A DNA stretch of 33,427 nucleotides from JBBQSU01 sp038234815 (GTDB lineage: Bacteria; Planctomycetota; Phycisphaerae; Tepidisphaerales; Tepidisphaeraceae): the NCBI GenBank assembly GCA_038234815.1, contig JBBQSU010000020.1, forward strand, positions 1-33,427. The letters run 5' to 3'. Each line of letters begins with the position of its first letter. The first letter of the stretch is position 1. The position numbers and the translations under genes are program-made. Positions 1 through 7,628 of this stretch are shown piece after piece. The notes under the pieces were generated by a model, which did not search any database, had not been told where the DNA came from, and saw only the letters and a program-made list of their open reading frames with translations.

Positions 1-1357
1 TTCCGGGATATTTCAGCGGGCCGAACATCACCCGCGCGGTCATGTGGAGCATGTAGATGGCGCCGAGGATGACCCCCAGCGCCGCCATCACGCCATAGCC
101 CATGCCCAGGTGATTGCTGGTGAAGGCGCCCAGCACGGTCAAAAACTCACTGGCAAAGCCGTTCAGTCCCGGCAGGCCGATGCTGCTCATTACGAAGAAG
201 ACGAAAAAAAATCCCAGCCGCGGCATCTGCCGTGCCAAGCCGGAGAGGGCGTTGATGTCGCGGGTGTGGAACCGGTCGTAGATCATGCCGATGCAGAGGA
301 ACATGGCGCCGGTGCTGAGGCCATGATTGAGCATGTACAGCACGGACCCCTGCATACCGATGTCGTTGAGTGCAAACAGGCCCAGCACGCAGAAGCCCAG
401 GTGCGCGACCGAGCTATAGGCGACGAGCTTTTTGATGTCCTGCTGCACCCAGGCGACCAATCCGCCGTAGAGGATGCCGATCACGCAGAGCGCGCCCAGA
501 AAACGCACGATCTCAGGAAATTCAATCCCCGACGTCGAGATCAACCCGATGGGCAGCGCGACCGCGAACAGGCCATAAGTGCCCAGTTTCAGCAGCACGC
601 CGGCCAGGATGACTGACCCCGCGGTGGGCGCCTCGGTGTGGGCAAGCGGAAGCCAGGTATGCACCGGAAAGAGGGGCACTTTGACAGCAAACCCCGCCAG
701 CAGTCCCAGGAAAATCCAGCGCCGCTCGGCATGGCTGAGCAATCCACTCTGGGCGTAATGAATCAGCGTGGAAAGATCGAATGAGCCGGCGCGGAGGCCG
801 ATGAACACCAGCGCCACCAGCGTGAATACGCCACCGGTGAAAGTGAAGAGGAAGAACTTGGCTGCGGCCAGACGGCGCTCCGGTCCGCCCCATATACCGA
901 TGATGAAGAACATCGGAATCAGGGTCAGTTCGAAGAAGACATAAAAGACCAGTGCGTCGCGGGCGACGAATACGCCGAGCATGGTGACGGTGAGGGCCAG
1001 CATCCAGGCGTAATATTCTCGCGGGCGATCGGTAATGCTTTTGAAACTGGAAAGAATCGCCAGCGGCATTAGCCCGACGGTGAGCAGCACAAGCCAGAGG
1101 CCGATGGCATCGACGCCCAGATGAAAGCGGATGCCGAGATTGATGAGCGTCAGCGCGCTGGCGTCCGACGGCAGCAATTCCAATTGCACGCGCCCCGGGT
1201 CCGACCAGTCAAACGACAGGGCGATTATCACGCCGATGGCCAGCGTGATGAAGCTGACCAGCAGCGCCCAGGTCCTGGCCACCGACGGCTTGACGAACGC
1301 GCCCAGCACCGCGCCGGCCAGGGGGACGATCAATAGCAGGGGAAGCAGCAAATTCAT
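1..1357 (-). CDS. nuoM: NADH-quinone oxidoreductase subunit M (partial, left edge)
   Basis: Proton-pumping membrane-arm subunit of respiratory complex I, antiporter-like family. I translated the minus strand directly from the ATG at 1357; about 452 residues are visible before the window ends, so the C-terminus is missing. The family hallmarks are in place: the essential glutamate at residue 143 in FFELTLIP, the lysine at 226 in AVKVPLFPVHTWLP followed by AHTEAPTAGSVILAG, and a second lysine at 257 in LLKLGTYG. All are in positions matching the proton-channel residues known from E. coli NuoM. Many hydrophobic helices run through the whole product. A ribosome site (TTAGGA) lies just before the ATG. 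It follows nuoL by 78 bases on the same strand and is the last visible gene of the nuoJKLM unit; nuoN may follow outside the window. Confidence 0.95.
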   Translation of the reverse strand, partial: MNLLLPLLLIVPLAGAVLGAFVKPSVARTWALLVSFITLAIGVIIALSFDWSDPGRVQLELLPSDASALTLINLGIRFHLGVDAIGLWLVLLTVGLMPLAILSSFKSITDRPREYYAWMLALTVTMLGVFVARDALVFYVFFELTLIPMFFIIGIWGGPERRLAAAKFFLFTFTGGVFTLVALVFIGLRAGSFDLSTLIHYAQSGLLSHAERRWIFLGLLAGFAVKVPLFPVHTWLPLAHTEAPTAGSVILAGVLLKLGTYGLFAVALPIGLISTSGIEFPEIVRFLGALCVIGILYGGLVAWVQQDIKKLVAYSSVAHLGFCVLGLFALNDIGMQGSVLYMLNHGLSTGAMFLCIGMIYDRFHTRDINALSGLARQMPRLGFFFVFFVMSSIGLPGLNGFASEFLTVLGAFTSNHLGMGYGVMAALGVILGAIYMLHMTARVMFGPLKYPG

Positions 1358-1435
1358 GATCCTAATTTCTCACTCGTCATGAGCCTTAATCGTTCGCCGA
1401 AGTCGCTCAATCGGCCCGACGAAAAAACAGGCCTG

Positions 1436-3571
1436 TTACAACAGCACCACGATCAAAATCGCCGCCACGCCAAACAGCATTGCCGCGGCATAGCCTTGAA
1501 GGTATCCGCGCTGCACGGTCTTCTTCAGCGTAAAACCACCGACCTGTGGGACAAATCCCAGCAGCCACACAACGCCGTCGATCAGGTATTGATCGATCGC
1601 AAAAAATGCCTGACCCACGTCCCGCAGGGGTTCGACTATGCCGTTGTGGTAGATTTCGTCGATCCAGTATTTGTTTTCCAGCACCGCGACCAGAATCGGG
1701 GCACTGGCGGCCAGGCGCTCAGCGCGGGCGCGATCCTTCAGGTGAACCTGGTAGGCCAGAAAGATGCCCGCGACCGCGATGAATCCGCTGACGATCATCA
1801 TCGTCAGGTGCAGGGAGTGCTCCTCCTCGGCCGCGGTCGCGTTGTTCTTTGCCCAGTCCTCGGCGATTTCCACCTGACCCATGGCCATGGCGATGCCCGT
1901 GTCGCCGTAGTGATGCGCGGCGCCCTCATAAGCCAACTGCAAGGACGGGCTGCGGCCCAGAAACTCCCCGAGATTCTCTTTAGGGAAATTGAGATACCCG
2001 GCCAGCAACGCGCCCACCGCCAGCACGATCAGCGGGACCATCATCAGCGCCGGCTCGTGATTGTGATGGGCATGATCGCCGGCGTGATCGCTTTGGCCGT
2101 GAGCGGCATCGGCATGACCCTGCGCGTCGGCAGGGCCGTGGCCGTGGTCGGTCTCGGGCGCCGGCGGCAGCACTTCAGGCCCTTCAAACACCCGGAAATA
2201 CAGCCGGAATGTGTAGTACGCGGTCAAAAACGCCGTGAAGAGCATCACCAAGCCCAGGAATTTACTGTGAATCCAGGCGCTGGCGACGATCTCATCTTTA
2301 CTGAAGAAACCGGCCAGGAGCGGGAAGCCCGACAGCGCCAGGCAGCCGATCAGCATCAGCACGCGCGTCAGCGGCAGCTTGCGCTTCAGCCCGCTGAATT
2401 TCCGCATGTCCAGTTCGCCCAGCATGGCGTGCATTACCACCCCGCTGCCAAGAAACAGCAGGGCCTTAAAGAACGCATGGGTGATGAGGTGAAACACCGC
2501 AGGGACACTGGCCAGCGTGCCCACCCCGACGAACATGAAACCGAGTTGGCTGACGGTGGAATAGGCGAAAACTTTTTTCAGGTCGAACTGCCGAAGCGCG
2601 ATCGAAGCGGCCAGCAGCGCGGTGAACGCGCCGACCACCGTCACTGTCACCATCGCCGGCTGATTGGTGACGAACAAGACTCCACAACGGGCGATCAGGT
2701 AAACGCCGGCGGTCACCATCGTCGCGGCATGGATCAACGCGCTAACCGGTGTGGGGCCTTCCATGGCATCGGGTAGCCAGACGTATAGCGGAAACTGCGC
2801 CGACTTGCCGAACGCGCCAATCATCAGGCAAAACGGGATCCACTGCATCGCCAGTTGCTGGGTCGCGCTGAGATTGCTTTGAGCGGCCATTTCCAGCAGG
2901 CCCGTACCCGTGCCTACCCCTTGCCCGAAATAACTCACGGTCCCGAAGGCCCAGTAAGCCAGCATGATGCCGATGGCAAAACCAAAATCGCCCACGCGAT
3001 TGACCAGAAACGCCTTCTTGGCCGCCTCGCGGGCGCTGGGCTTGTCGTAGTAATAACCGATCAACAGATACGAGCAGAGACCCACGCCTTCCCAGCCCAG
3101 ATACAACATGATGAGGTTTTCGCCCATCACCAGGCAGGTCATAGCGAAGATGAAAAGCCCGAGATAGGCGAAGAACCGGAAATACCCGGCTTCCCCCTTC
3201 ATATACCCTGCGGAAAAAATGGTAATTAAAAACCCGATCCCGCAGACTACGCAAAGCATGGTCGCGGTCAGGGAATCGAAAAAGAAACCCGCCTGTGCCT
3301 TGAAATCGCCGGCGCTGATCCAGGTGAAATAGTTCCAGACGATCGACAGGCCTGCGGCATGTTCGCCGGCTTCGGCGCCCGAGTGGCTCAGAGCCAGCAT
3401 GTCAATCAACAGCTTGATGCTGAGCGCTGCCGAAGCGCCCACGCCAAGCCAGATCGGCCAATGGGATCGGCCCTTCAGCCATTTGGCCCCGAGAAAGCCC
3501 GATATCATCGCGGCCAGGAGTGGCAGCAGCGGAATCAGGAAAGAGTATTTTACGCTCAAAAGCTCTTGCAT
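1436..3571 (-). CDS. nuoL: NADH-quinone oxidoreductase subunit L
   Basis: Largest antiporter-like membrane subunit of complex I, 711 residues, the usual size or slightly larger. Key channel residues are visible: Glu161 in YLGWEGVGLCSYLL, Lys256 in GAFGKSAQFPLYVWLPDAM and His281 in the following VSALIHAATMVTAG helix. The C-terminal third carries the long lateral helix region and a last transmembrane helix (AAMLFGVAAILIVVLL). Unusual is a histidine-rich soluble loop at about residues 475-506 with nine histidines in some thirty residues, between two membrane segments. The start ATG at 3571 lies 27 bases after the nuoK stop and has no good Shine-Dalgarno, so translation is probably coupled to nuoK. 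It sits in the order J-K-L-M typical of complex I operons. Confidence 0.96.
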   Translation of the reverse strand: MQELLSVKYSFLIPLLPLLAAMISGFLGAKWLKGRSHWPIWLGVGASAALSIKLLIDMLALSHSGAEAGEHAAGLSIVWNYFTWISAGDFKAQAGFFFDSLTATMLCVVCGIGFLITIFSAGYMKGEAGYFRFFAYLGLFIFAMTCLVMGENLIMLYLGWEGVGLCSYLLIGYYYDKPSAREAAKKAFLVNRVGDFGFAIGIMLAYWAFGTVSYFGQGVGTGTGLLEMAAQSNLSATQQLAMQWIPFCLMIGAFGKSAQFPLYVWLPDAMEGPTPVSALIHAATMVTAGVYLIARCGVLFVTNQPAMVTVTVVGAFTALLAASIALRQFDLKKVFAYSTVSQLGFMFVGVGTLASVPAVFHLITHAFFKALLFLGSGVVMHAMLGELDMRKFSGLKRKLPLTRVLMLIGCLALSGFPLLAGFFSKDEIVASAWIHSKFLGLVMLFTAFLTAYYTFRLYFRVFEGPEVLPPAPETDHGHGPADAQGHADAAHGQSDHAGDHAHHNHEPALMMVPLIVLAVGALLAGYLNFPKENLGEFLGRSPSLQLAYEGAAHHYGDTGIAMAMGQVEIAEDWAKNNATAAEEEHSLHLTMMIVSGFIAVAGIFLAYQVHLKDRARAERLAASAPILVAVLENKYWIDEIYHNGIVEPLRDVGQAFFAIDQYLIDGVVWLLGFVPQVGGFTLKKTVQRGYLQGYAAAMLFGVAAILIVVLL

Positions 3572-3598
3572 AATGGGTGTGATTTCTATTGGCTTAAA

Positions 3599-3901
3599 TT
3601 AACCCTTCAGTTCCCGCCAGGCGTCGGCATCCAGCGTACCCTTCTGACGGAAAAGCAGCACGACCAAACCCAACGCCAGCGACGCCTCGGCGGCCGCGAT
3701 CACCAGAATGAAGATGACAAACGCCTGTCCGGCGAGATTTCCCCAGAAATGCCCGAACGCCACCATATTGATGGCTACGCCCTGAAACATCAGTTCCGTG
3801 CAAAGGAACATGACGATGAGGTTTCTGCGGGTCATAAAGCCGATCAGTCCGATGCCGAACATGATCGCGCCCACGGCCAGATAGTGCTGCAATTCAAGCA
3901 T
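3599..3901 (-). CDS. nuoK: NADH-quinone oxidoreductase subunit K
   Basis: Small three-helix membrane subunit of complex I. The reading frame is open from a GTG at 3919, but I prefer the ATG at 3901 (MLELQHYLAVG). It gives exactly 100 residues, aligns with the start of E. coli NuoK, and places the two conserved membrane glutamates at positions 36 (in LCTELMFQG) and 72 (in IAAAEASLALG), the numbers known from E. coli. Neither start has a strong ribosome site. It lies 39 bases downstream of nuoJ and 27 bases upstream of nuoL on the same strand, so it is clearly part of one operon. The GTG start would only add MDERTL. Confidence 0.94.
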   Translation of the reverse strand: MLELQHYLAVGAIMFGIGLIGFMTRRNLIVMFLCTELMFQGVAINMVAFGHFWGNLAGQAFVIFILVIAAAEASLALGLVVLLFRQKGTLDADAWRELKG

Positions 3902-3940
3902 AAGCGTCCGTTCGTCCACGGTTGGCCCGGGAAGGGCATT

Positions 3941-4792
3941 TTACGTCTCTGGAAAAGCCTTTTGCCGGGGATTGGTCGTCCCGACCACGGGAATCGAATG
4001 CGGGTTGTCATCCACAGGCGTCGCCGGCGAAACCACGACTTCCGGGCTACCCAGTGTATTGCCTGCGACATAAACGCGCCTGCGGGCGATCACGATCGCG
4101 CCCACCATGGCGATGGTCAAAATCAGCCCGGAAAGCTCCAAATTCACCAGTTGATTGCGGAACAGGTAGCGGCCGAGTTGCTCGACGGTTCCCTTGGGAA
4201 CCGCGGGGCTGTGGATAATCGGTTCGGCCTTTTCAAAAATCGCAAACAGCAGCATCCCCATCATGGAATACCCGACGGCGGCGGCAATGACCGGCTCGCG
4301 GCTGACGGCGTCGTGTTCGGCCAGACCGCCCAGCGCACCCGCGCCGTGCGATCCGCTATCACTGGCCAGCATGATGACGAAAACATACGTCACCAGGATC
4401 GCCCCGGCATAAATCAACACCAGCGCCGCAGCCATAAACTCGGCCCAAAGCAGCACAAACAGCCCGGCAGTGGCAAAAACCGTTAGTATGAAGTAGAGCG
4501 CCGAATAGACCGGCTTGGGATGCGTCACCACCCGCGAAGCGCCCACAAGTGCGATGGTGCTGAAGGCCCAGAAATAGACGCCCATGCCTTCAACCTGCGC
4601 CGATGCCCGGACCAGAAAAGCCACGAAAATCAGCCCCGCGGCCAGAAGCACTACCCCGCCGATCTTGCGCAACGAGGCTTCCTTGCGCGACGGGAGCAAA
4701 AAGACCGTCCCGATACCGGCCACGAGGCAGAGGATAAGAATAAGCACGGGCGGGATCACGCCGGCGCCGAGGATCGATGGTGTCAGTGTCAC
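3941..4792 (-). CDS. nuoJ: NADH-quinone oxidoreductase subunit J, extended
   Basis: Membrane subunit of complex I. The core (about residues 75-215) matches NuoJ: a helix with HPKPVYSALYFILTVFATAG, then LLWAEFMAAALVLIYAGAIL with the glutamate and tyrosine-rich helix typical of the family, and a last helix LSGLILTIAMVGAIVIARRR. At 283 residues it is much longer than the E. coli protein (184). There are two additional hydrophobic segments at the N-terminus (roughly residues 9-32 and 41-63) and a proline-rich soluble tail of about 45 residues after the last helix. The start is a GTG at 4792, preceded by AAGG at eight bases and by a good promoter at 4820-4848. It is the first gene of nuoJKLM, so this part of complex I has its own transcription start instead of following nuoI. 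Confidence 0.92.
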   Translation of the reverse strand: MTLTPSILGAGVIPPVLILILCLVAGIGTVFLLPSRKEASLRKIGGVVLLAAGLIFVAFLVRASAQVEGMGVYFWAFSTIALVGASRVVTHPKPVYSALYFILTVFATAGLFVLLWAEFMAAALVLIYAGAILVTYVFVIMLASDSGSHGAGALGGLAEHDAVSREPVIAAAVGYSMMGMLLFAIFEKAEPIIHSPAVPKGTVEQLGRYLFRNQLVNLELSGLILTIAMVGAIVIARRRVYVAGNTLGSPEVVVSPATPVDDNPHSIPVVGTTNPRQKAFPET

Positions 4793-4819
4793 GTGTAGGG
4801 CCTTGGATTAAACAGCGAA

Positions 4820-4848
4820 AGTCTAAGAAGGCCCATTCCACTTGGCAA
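4820..4848 (-). promoter_or_regulatory. Predicted sigma-70 promoter of nuoJKLM
   Basis: Read on the minus strand: TTGCCA, a 17-base spacer, TAGACT. Expected start of transcription is near 4813, leaving a leader of about 20 bases before the GTG of nuoJ. Five of six and four of six bases match the consensus and the spacing is ideal. Prediction only. Confidence 0.55.
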
Positions 4849-5055
4849 GGCGAGCGATGCCGGGGCGTGGCAATATTTTGTGACTGTGGCGGATTCAGTG
4901 GCACAGCCCCCGACTTGTGGCCGGACTCGGGCCAGCGGCCCAAGCCGCCGATGCACGATCAGGCCGAACGGACGCTCCCCACTAAAAGCGGCCAACTCCG
5001 TGACGCATTTCACGCTCTCGCTGGCATCCGACCCTGGCAATAACCAAGGAAATCA

Positions 5056-5084
5056 TTGACAGGCGACGGAAGGTTCGGCAGAAT
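5056..5084 (+). promoter_or_regulatory. Predicted promoter of the 5130 outer-membrane protein gene
   Basis: A perfect TTGACA at 5056-5061, a 17-base spacer and CAGAAT at 5079-5084. Transcription would start near 5091, about 40 bases upstream of the chosen ATG. This rules against the in-frame upstream ATG at 5094 as the real start, because that would leave almost no leader. Confidence 0.55.
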
Positions 5085-5129
5085 TTTACGGTTATGCGGA
5101 GTCATCTCTTTTTCGAAGGAAAGGAAGAC

Positions 5130-5927
5130 ATGATGAACAGTCGTATTTCTATCTCCGGTCTCAGCCGGAAGATCGGTGTCGTTGTAGCCAGCTTGTTGCT
5201 TGGTTCAACGGCAATGGCAGCCCAGCAGGACGCGAGCCTCAACCAGTTGTTCCGGATGGACGTGCCGTCCAAATCAGCACAGGGTGAGGGTTATATCGGC
5301 GGGCAAGTTACGTACTTTAGCCTCAAGTCAGCGGATCTCCTTGATATCCGCGGCTATGCACAATACGGGGTGATGCCGGATATCACGTTGTCTCTGACCG
5401 TGCCCTGGCGCAAGGTCGACATTGACGGCAGTGGCAGTGAATCAGAACTGGTCGACATCCGTATCGGCGGGCAATACAACCTGCGCCAGATGATCGATCC
5501 GAAAATCGCCATGGTGGCGGCGCAGGTGGTGATCGCGCTTCCGATCGCTGACGATAAGAAAGGACTGGACAAAGGCGAATTCCAGCTCGAACCATCGATC
5601 GTCGCTTATAAGAGCTTCGGCGAAATGGGCGGCGGGGTTCTGGCCGGGTATGCCCAGGTTGGGTTTAACCTCTCCAGTGGCGCGCACCACCTGATTCTGG
5701 CCGCTGCCCCCACCTACACGGTCTATAACGACTGGACGCTGGTCAGCGAGTTCTACCTGGCTTGCGGGCGCATCACCAAGGCTGGCAGCGCTTCGGATCT
5801 GGAATGGATCCCGGGCGTGATCTACCGCGGGCTGAAGGGCTTTGAACTCGGCCTCGGTATCCCCGTCGGCGTCACGTCCGACGCTCCCGACTGGGGCATC
5901 ATCGGCAAGGTCACCTGGGCCTGGTAA
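5130..5927 (+). CDS. Outer-membrane beta-barrel protein, MetA-pathway/transporter-like
   Basis: A secreted protein of 265 residues. The N-terminus (MMNSRISISGLSRKIGVVV, then a hydrophobic run ending STAMA before AQQ) is a clear signal peptide. The remainder alternates short polar and hydrophobic strands separated by glycine-rich turns (YIGGQVTYFSL, IRGYAQYGVMPDITLSLTVPW, GGGVLAGYAQVGFNL) and ends in the aromatic VTWAW, the usual end of outer-membrane barrels. The pattern, including the phrase YGVMPDITLSLTVPWR, resembles the family named 'putative MetA-pathway of phenol degradation' (outer-membrane channels). That assignment is from memory and is moderate. The ATG at 5130 follows GGAAAGGAAG; a second ATG directly follows it. 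It has its own promoter and terminator and is flanked by genes on the other strand, so it is monocistronic. Confidence 0.75.
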   Translation: MMNSRISISGLSRKIGVVVASLLLGSTAMAAQQDASLNQLFRMDVPSKSAQGEGYIGGQVTYFSLKSADLLDIRGYAQYGVMPDITLSLTVPWRKVDIDGSGSESELVDIRIGGQYNLRQMIDPKIAMVAAQVVIALPIADDKKGLDKGEFQLEPSIVAYKSFGEMGGGVLAGYAQVGFNLSSGAHHLILAAAPTYTVYNDWTLVSEFYLACGRITKAGSASDLEWIPGVIYRGLKGFELGLGIPVGVTSDAPDWGIIGKVTWAW

Positions 5928-5960
5928 CCGACCGGCAACCGTGCCAAGCTGCAAGTACTC

Positions 5961-5993
5961 AGCCCCCGGAAGGATCGCCTTCCGGGGGCTTTG
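5961..5993 (+). terminator. Rho-independent terminator
   Basis: A perfect 13-base-pair GC-rich stem (5961-5973 with 5978-5990), four-base loop ATCG, then TTT. It lies 34 bases after the stop of the outer-membrane protein gene. It is also between convergent genes and could slow nuoB transcripts coming from the other side, although that strand lacks a T-run. Confidence 0.85.
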
Positions 5994-6041
5994 CGTTGGC
6001 TGGCTGTTGGATCGGCCCGGAAGTTCGGTGGCCGGCTGGGG

Positions 6042-6608
6042 CTAGACGCCTCGTCCGCCGATGGTTACGGGCACGGGCTGGGCGCTGGGCTTGAAGGTAG
6101 GTTCGACGGCCAATTGCAACGGGCGGCGCTTGCCCGCCGGAGGAAGGCCATCGACGTCGATGATCCGCTGAATCGCCATGATCCCCTCGATGAGGGTTTC
6201 GGGCCGCGGGGGACAGCCGGGCACGTAGACATCCACCGGCATGAACTGGTCAATCCCCTGGATGGTGGCGTAGGCATCAAAGACCCCGCCGGTGCTGGCG
6301 CAGGCACCCATGCTGATGACCCACTTCGGCTCGGTCATTTGCTGATAAATGTGCTGCAAAACCGGCATCATCTTAATAGTCACGCGGCCGGCGACGATCA
6401 TCAGATCGCTTTGGCGCGGACTGAAACGCATGGCCTCGGCCCCAAACCGCGCCAGGTCATAGCGGGACGACGCGGTTGCCATTAGCTCAATCCCACAGCA
6501 AGCGGTGGCAAAGGGCATTGGCCAAAGCGAGCTACGGCGTGCCCAATTCACCACCTTCTTCAGGTTCGTTGTCAGCACGTTGTCGGGCAATAATTGGATG
6601 TCGATCAT
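6042..6608 (-). CDS. nuoB: NADH-quinone oxidoreductase subunit B
   Basis: Complex I peripheral-arm subunit that carries iron-sulfur cluster N2, the last electron carrier before quinone. It has 188 residues. The four cluster ligands are visible: the adjacent pair Cys37-Cys38 in FATACCGIELMA, Cys103 in ISMGACASTGG and Cys132 in YVPGCPPRPE. The phrase RYDLARFGAEAMRFSPRQSD, typical of NuoB, follows the first pair. The C-terminal 25 residues are a basic, proline-rich tail. The ATG at 6608 has AAGGA six bases upstream. It stands alone, with its own promoter at 6677-6705 and genes of the opposite strand on both sides, separated from nuoJKLM by the outer-membrane protein gene. nuoA and nuoD are not adjacent, which is unusual for complex I. 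Confidence 0.96.
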   Translation of the reverse strand: MIDIQLLPDNVLTTNLKKVVNWARRSSLWPMPFATACCGIELMATASSRYDLARFGAEAMRFSPRQSDLMIVAGRVTIKMMPVLQHIYQQMTEPKWVISMGACASTGGVFDAYATIQGIDQFMPVDVYVPGCPPRPETLIEGIMAIQRIIDVDGLPPAGKRRPLQLAVEPTFKPSAQPVPVTIGGRGV

Positions 6609-6676
6609 TCAATTCCTTGAAAATTGGCCCGTTCCGGGGCATTGTCCTGTCACGTTGGCGGCGCGACAAGGGCAAA

Positions 6677-6705
6677 ATTATAGTCCGGGCAAAGCCGGAT
6701 GGGAA
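6677..6705 (-). promoter_or_regulatory. Predicted promoter of nuoB
   Basis: On the minus strand: TTCCCA, 17-base spacer, perfect TATAAT. The start would be near 6670, giving a leader of about 60 bases. It supports nuoB being its own transcription unit. Confidence 0.55.
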
Positions 6706-6826
6706 GAATCGTAAGCCCACTGAAGCGGAAATGGGCCGAATGGAGTTGCCCCACGAAAAGCGGCGACACCCTCTGCCATTCCCGCCGACCTTCCCCGCGG
6801 CGGTTTGGGTAGGGGCGGGAAAAAGT

Positions 6827-6856
6827 GGTGCGCTTTTGGGCGCCAAAAAGCGCACC
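6827..6856. repeat. Long inverted repeat upstream of a plus-strand promoter
   Basis: An 11-base perfect stem, GGTGCGCTTTT at 6827-6837 with AAAAGCGCACC at 6846-6856, around an 8-base centre that can pair further. It lies five bases upstream of the promoter at 6862-6890. Parts of the arm recur downstream: AAAAAGCGC at 6949-6957 and GCGCACC at 6964-6970. Position and repetition suggest an operator rather than a terminator, but a terminator role is possible since a T/A-rich run follows. Confidence 0.5.
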
Positions 6857-6861
6857 AAGAT

Positions 6862-6890
6862 TTGACCCCTTCCGAAAAAAATAATATTTT
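6862..6890 (+). promoter_or_regulatory. Predicted promoter reading towards 7011/7629
   Basis: TTGACC at 6862-6867, 17-base spacer, TATTTT at 6885-6890 in a very AT-rich setting. Transcription would start near 6897. A further inverted repeat, TTGGAG-CA-CTCCAA (6927-6940), and the palindrome CCCTTAAGGG (6986-6995) lie in the leader before the AGAGGAG site at about 6998. Confidence 0.45.
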
Positions 6891-7628
6891 TTACAAACCT
6901 TTTATTCGCAGATGGTTAGGTGTATTTTGGAGCACTCCAAGTTGCGCGAAAAAGCGCCCATTTGCGCACCTTTAGCCCTTAAAAGCCCTTAAGGGTAGAG
7001 GAGTATTCGTATGTCCAACGACCAGTTCATTCTCATGGGCATCTATGCAGGGGTGCCGGCTTGTGGGTTACATTCACCGCGCGTCCTCAAGTTCGGACGC
7101 GGGGAATCGTCCGGAGAAGTCGGACCTGCAACCTCGACTGCCCGTCAAGGCGCGTGCGTTCACCCCGCAGGGCTTTCCTTCCTTGACGGCATCGGACGAT
7201 CGCGACAAACCGGACCCTCTCAGACCCCGCCGGACCCGGAAAGAACTTCGCCAGAACAGCCTTGGGACCCCAAAGGGACCTCTTTGGGACCCCCTTTGGA
7301 CCCCATTTTCTCCTTCAAACGGGCACAAAACATGCAAATTTGCCTGATTTTTGACGAAATCTGCTTCGCGGCACCCGAGTGTGGACAAAAAGGAGCGTTG
7401 CTCGGGAGACAGGGTTTTGGCGGCGAGGGGCAACGCCAAATTGCGGTGCGGCGTTTCCCACTTCGCCACGCTCGACTAAGGAAGGACCGGCGCTCGGGGC
7501 TTTGTCGATGGTCCCCGCGACAGCTCTCCCCCCGGCGCGTCGCGACCGAGAGTGCGGGGTCGCCCCAGTTACGCATTGCACCCCGTTCACACCGTGCACG
7601 TCGCTTGGCTGAAGTTAGGATGGTTCAG

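Larger units (their letters stand above)
4793..5129. other. Divergent intergenic region nuoJ / outer-membrane protein
   Basis: This 337-base gap separates nuoJ (minus) from the barrel protein gene (plus). It contains one promoter candidate in each direction (4820-4848 and 5056-5084). The middle, about 4850-5050, is GC-rich; the open frames through it on both strands have no coding character or ribosome sites, and I see no RNA gene there. Confidence 0.5.
6609..7628. other. 1-kb gap: divergent control region and non-coding-like insert
   Basis: No convincing gene. The left third holds the nuoB promoter and, from 6820 to 7010, a dense set of dyads around a plus-strand promoter. From 7011 to 7628 a frame is open and joins the downstream gene. 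It starts with ATG at 7011 behind an excellent AGAGGAG site and reads MSNDQFILMGIYAG. After that the translation is rich in Arg, Pro, Gly and Ser with no domain-like pattern, and both strands show equally long chance frames. A cluster of GACC repeats lies at 7211-7304 and a 7-bp hairpin at 7080-7101. This stretch may be an insertion between an old start and the present gene, or an untranslated leader. Confidence 0.5.

Noticed and set aside
1379..2776. 465-codon plus-strand frame opposite nuoL
   Set aside because: It is the antisense shadow of nuoL: rich in His, Gln and Arg, no ribosome site, no domain pattern.
3359..4486. 375-codon plus-strand frame across nuoL, nuoK and nuoJ
   Set aside because: Antisense to three well-supported complex I genes; composition is typical of a shadow frame.
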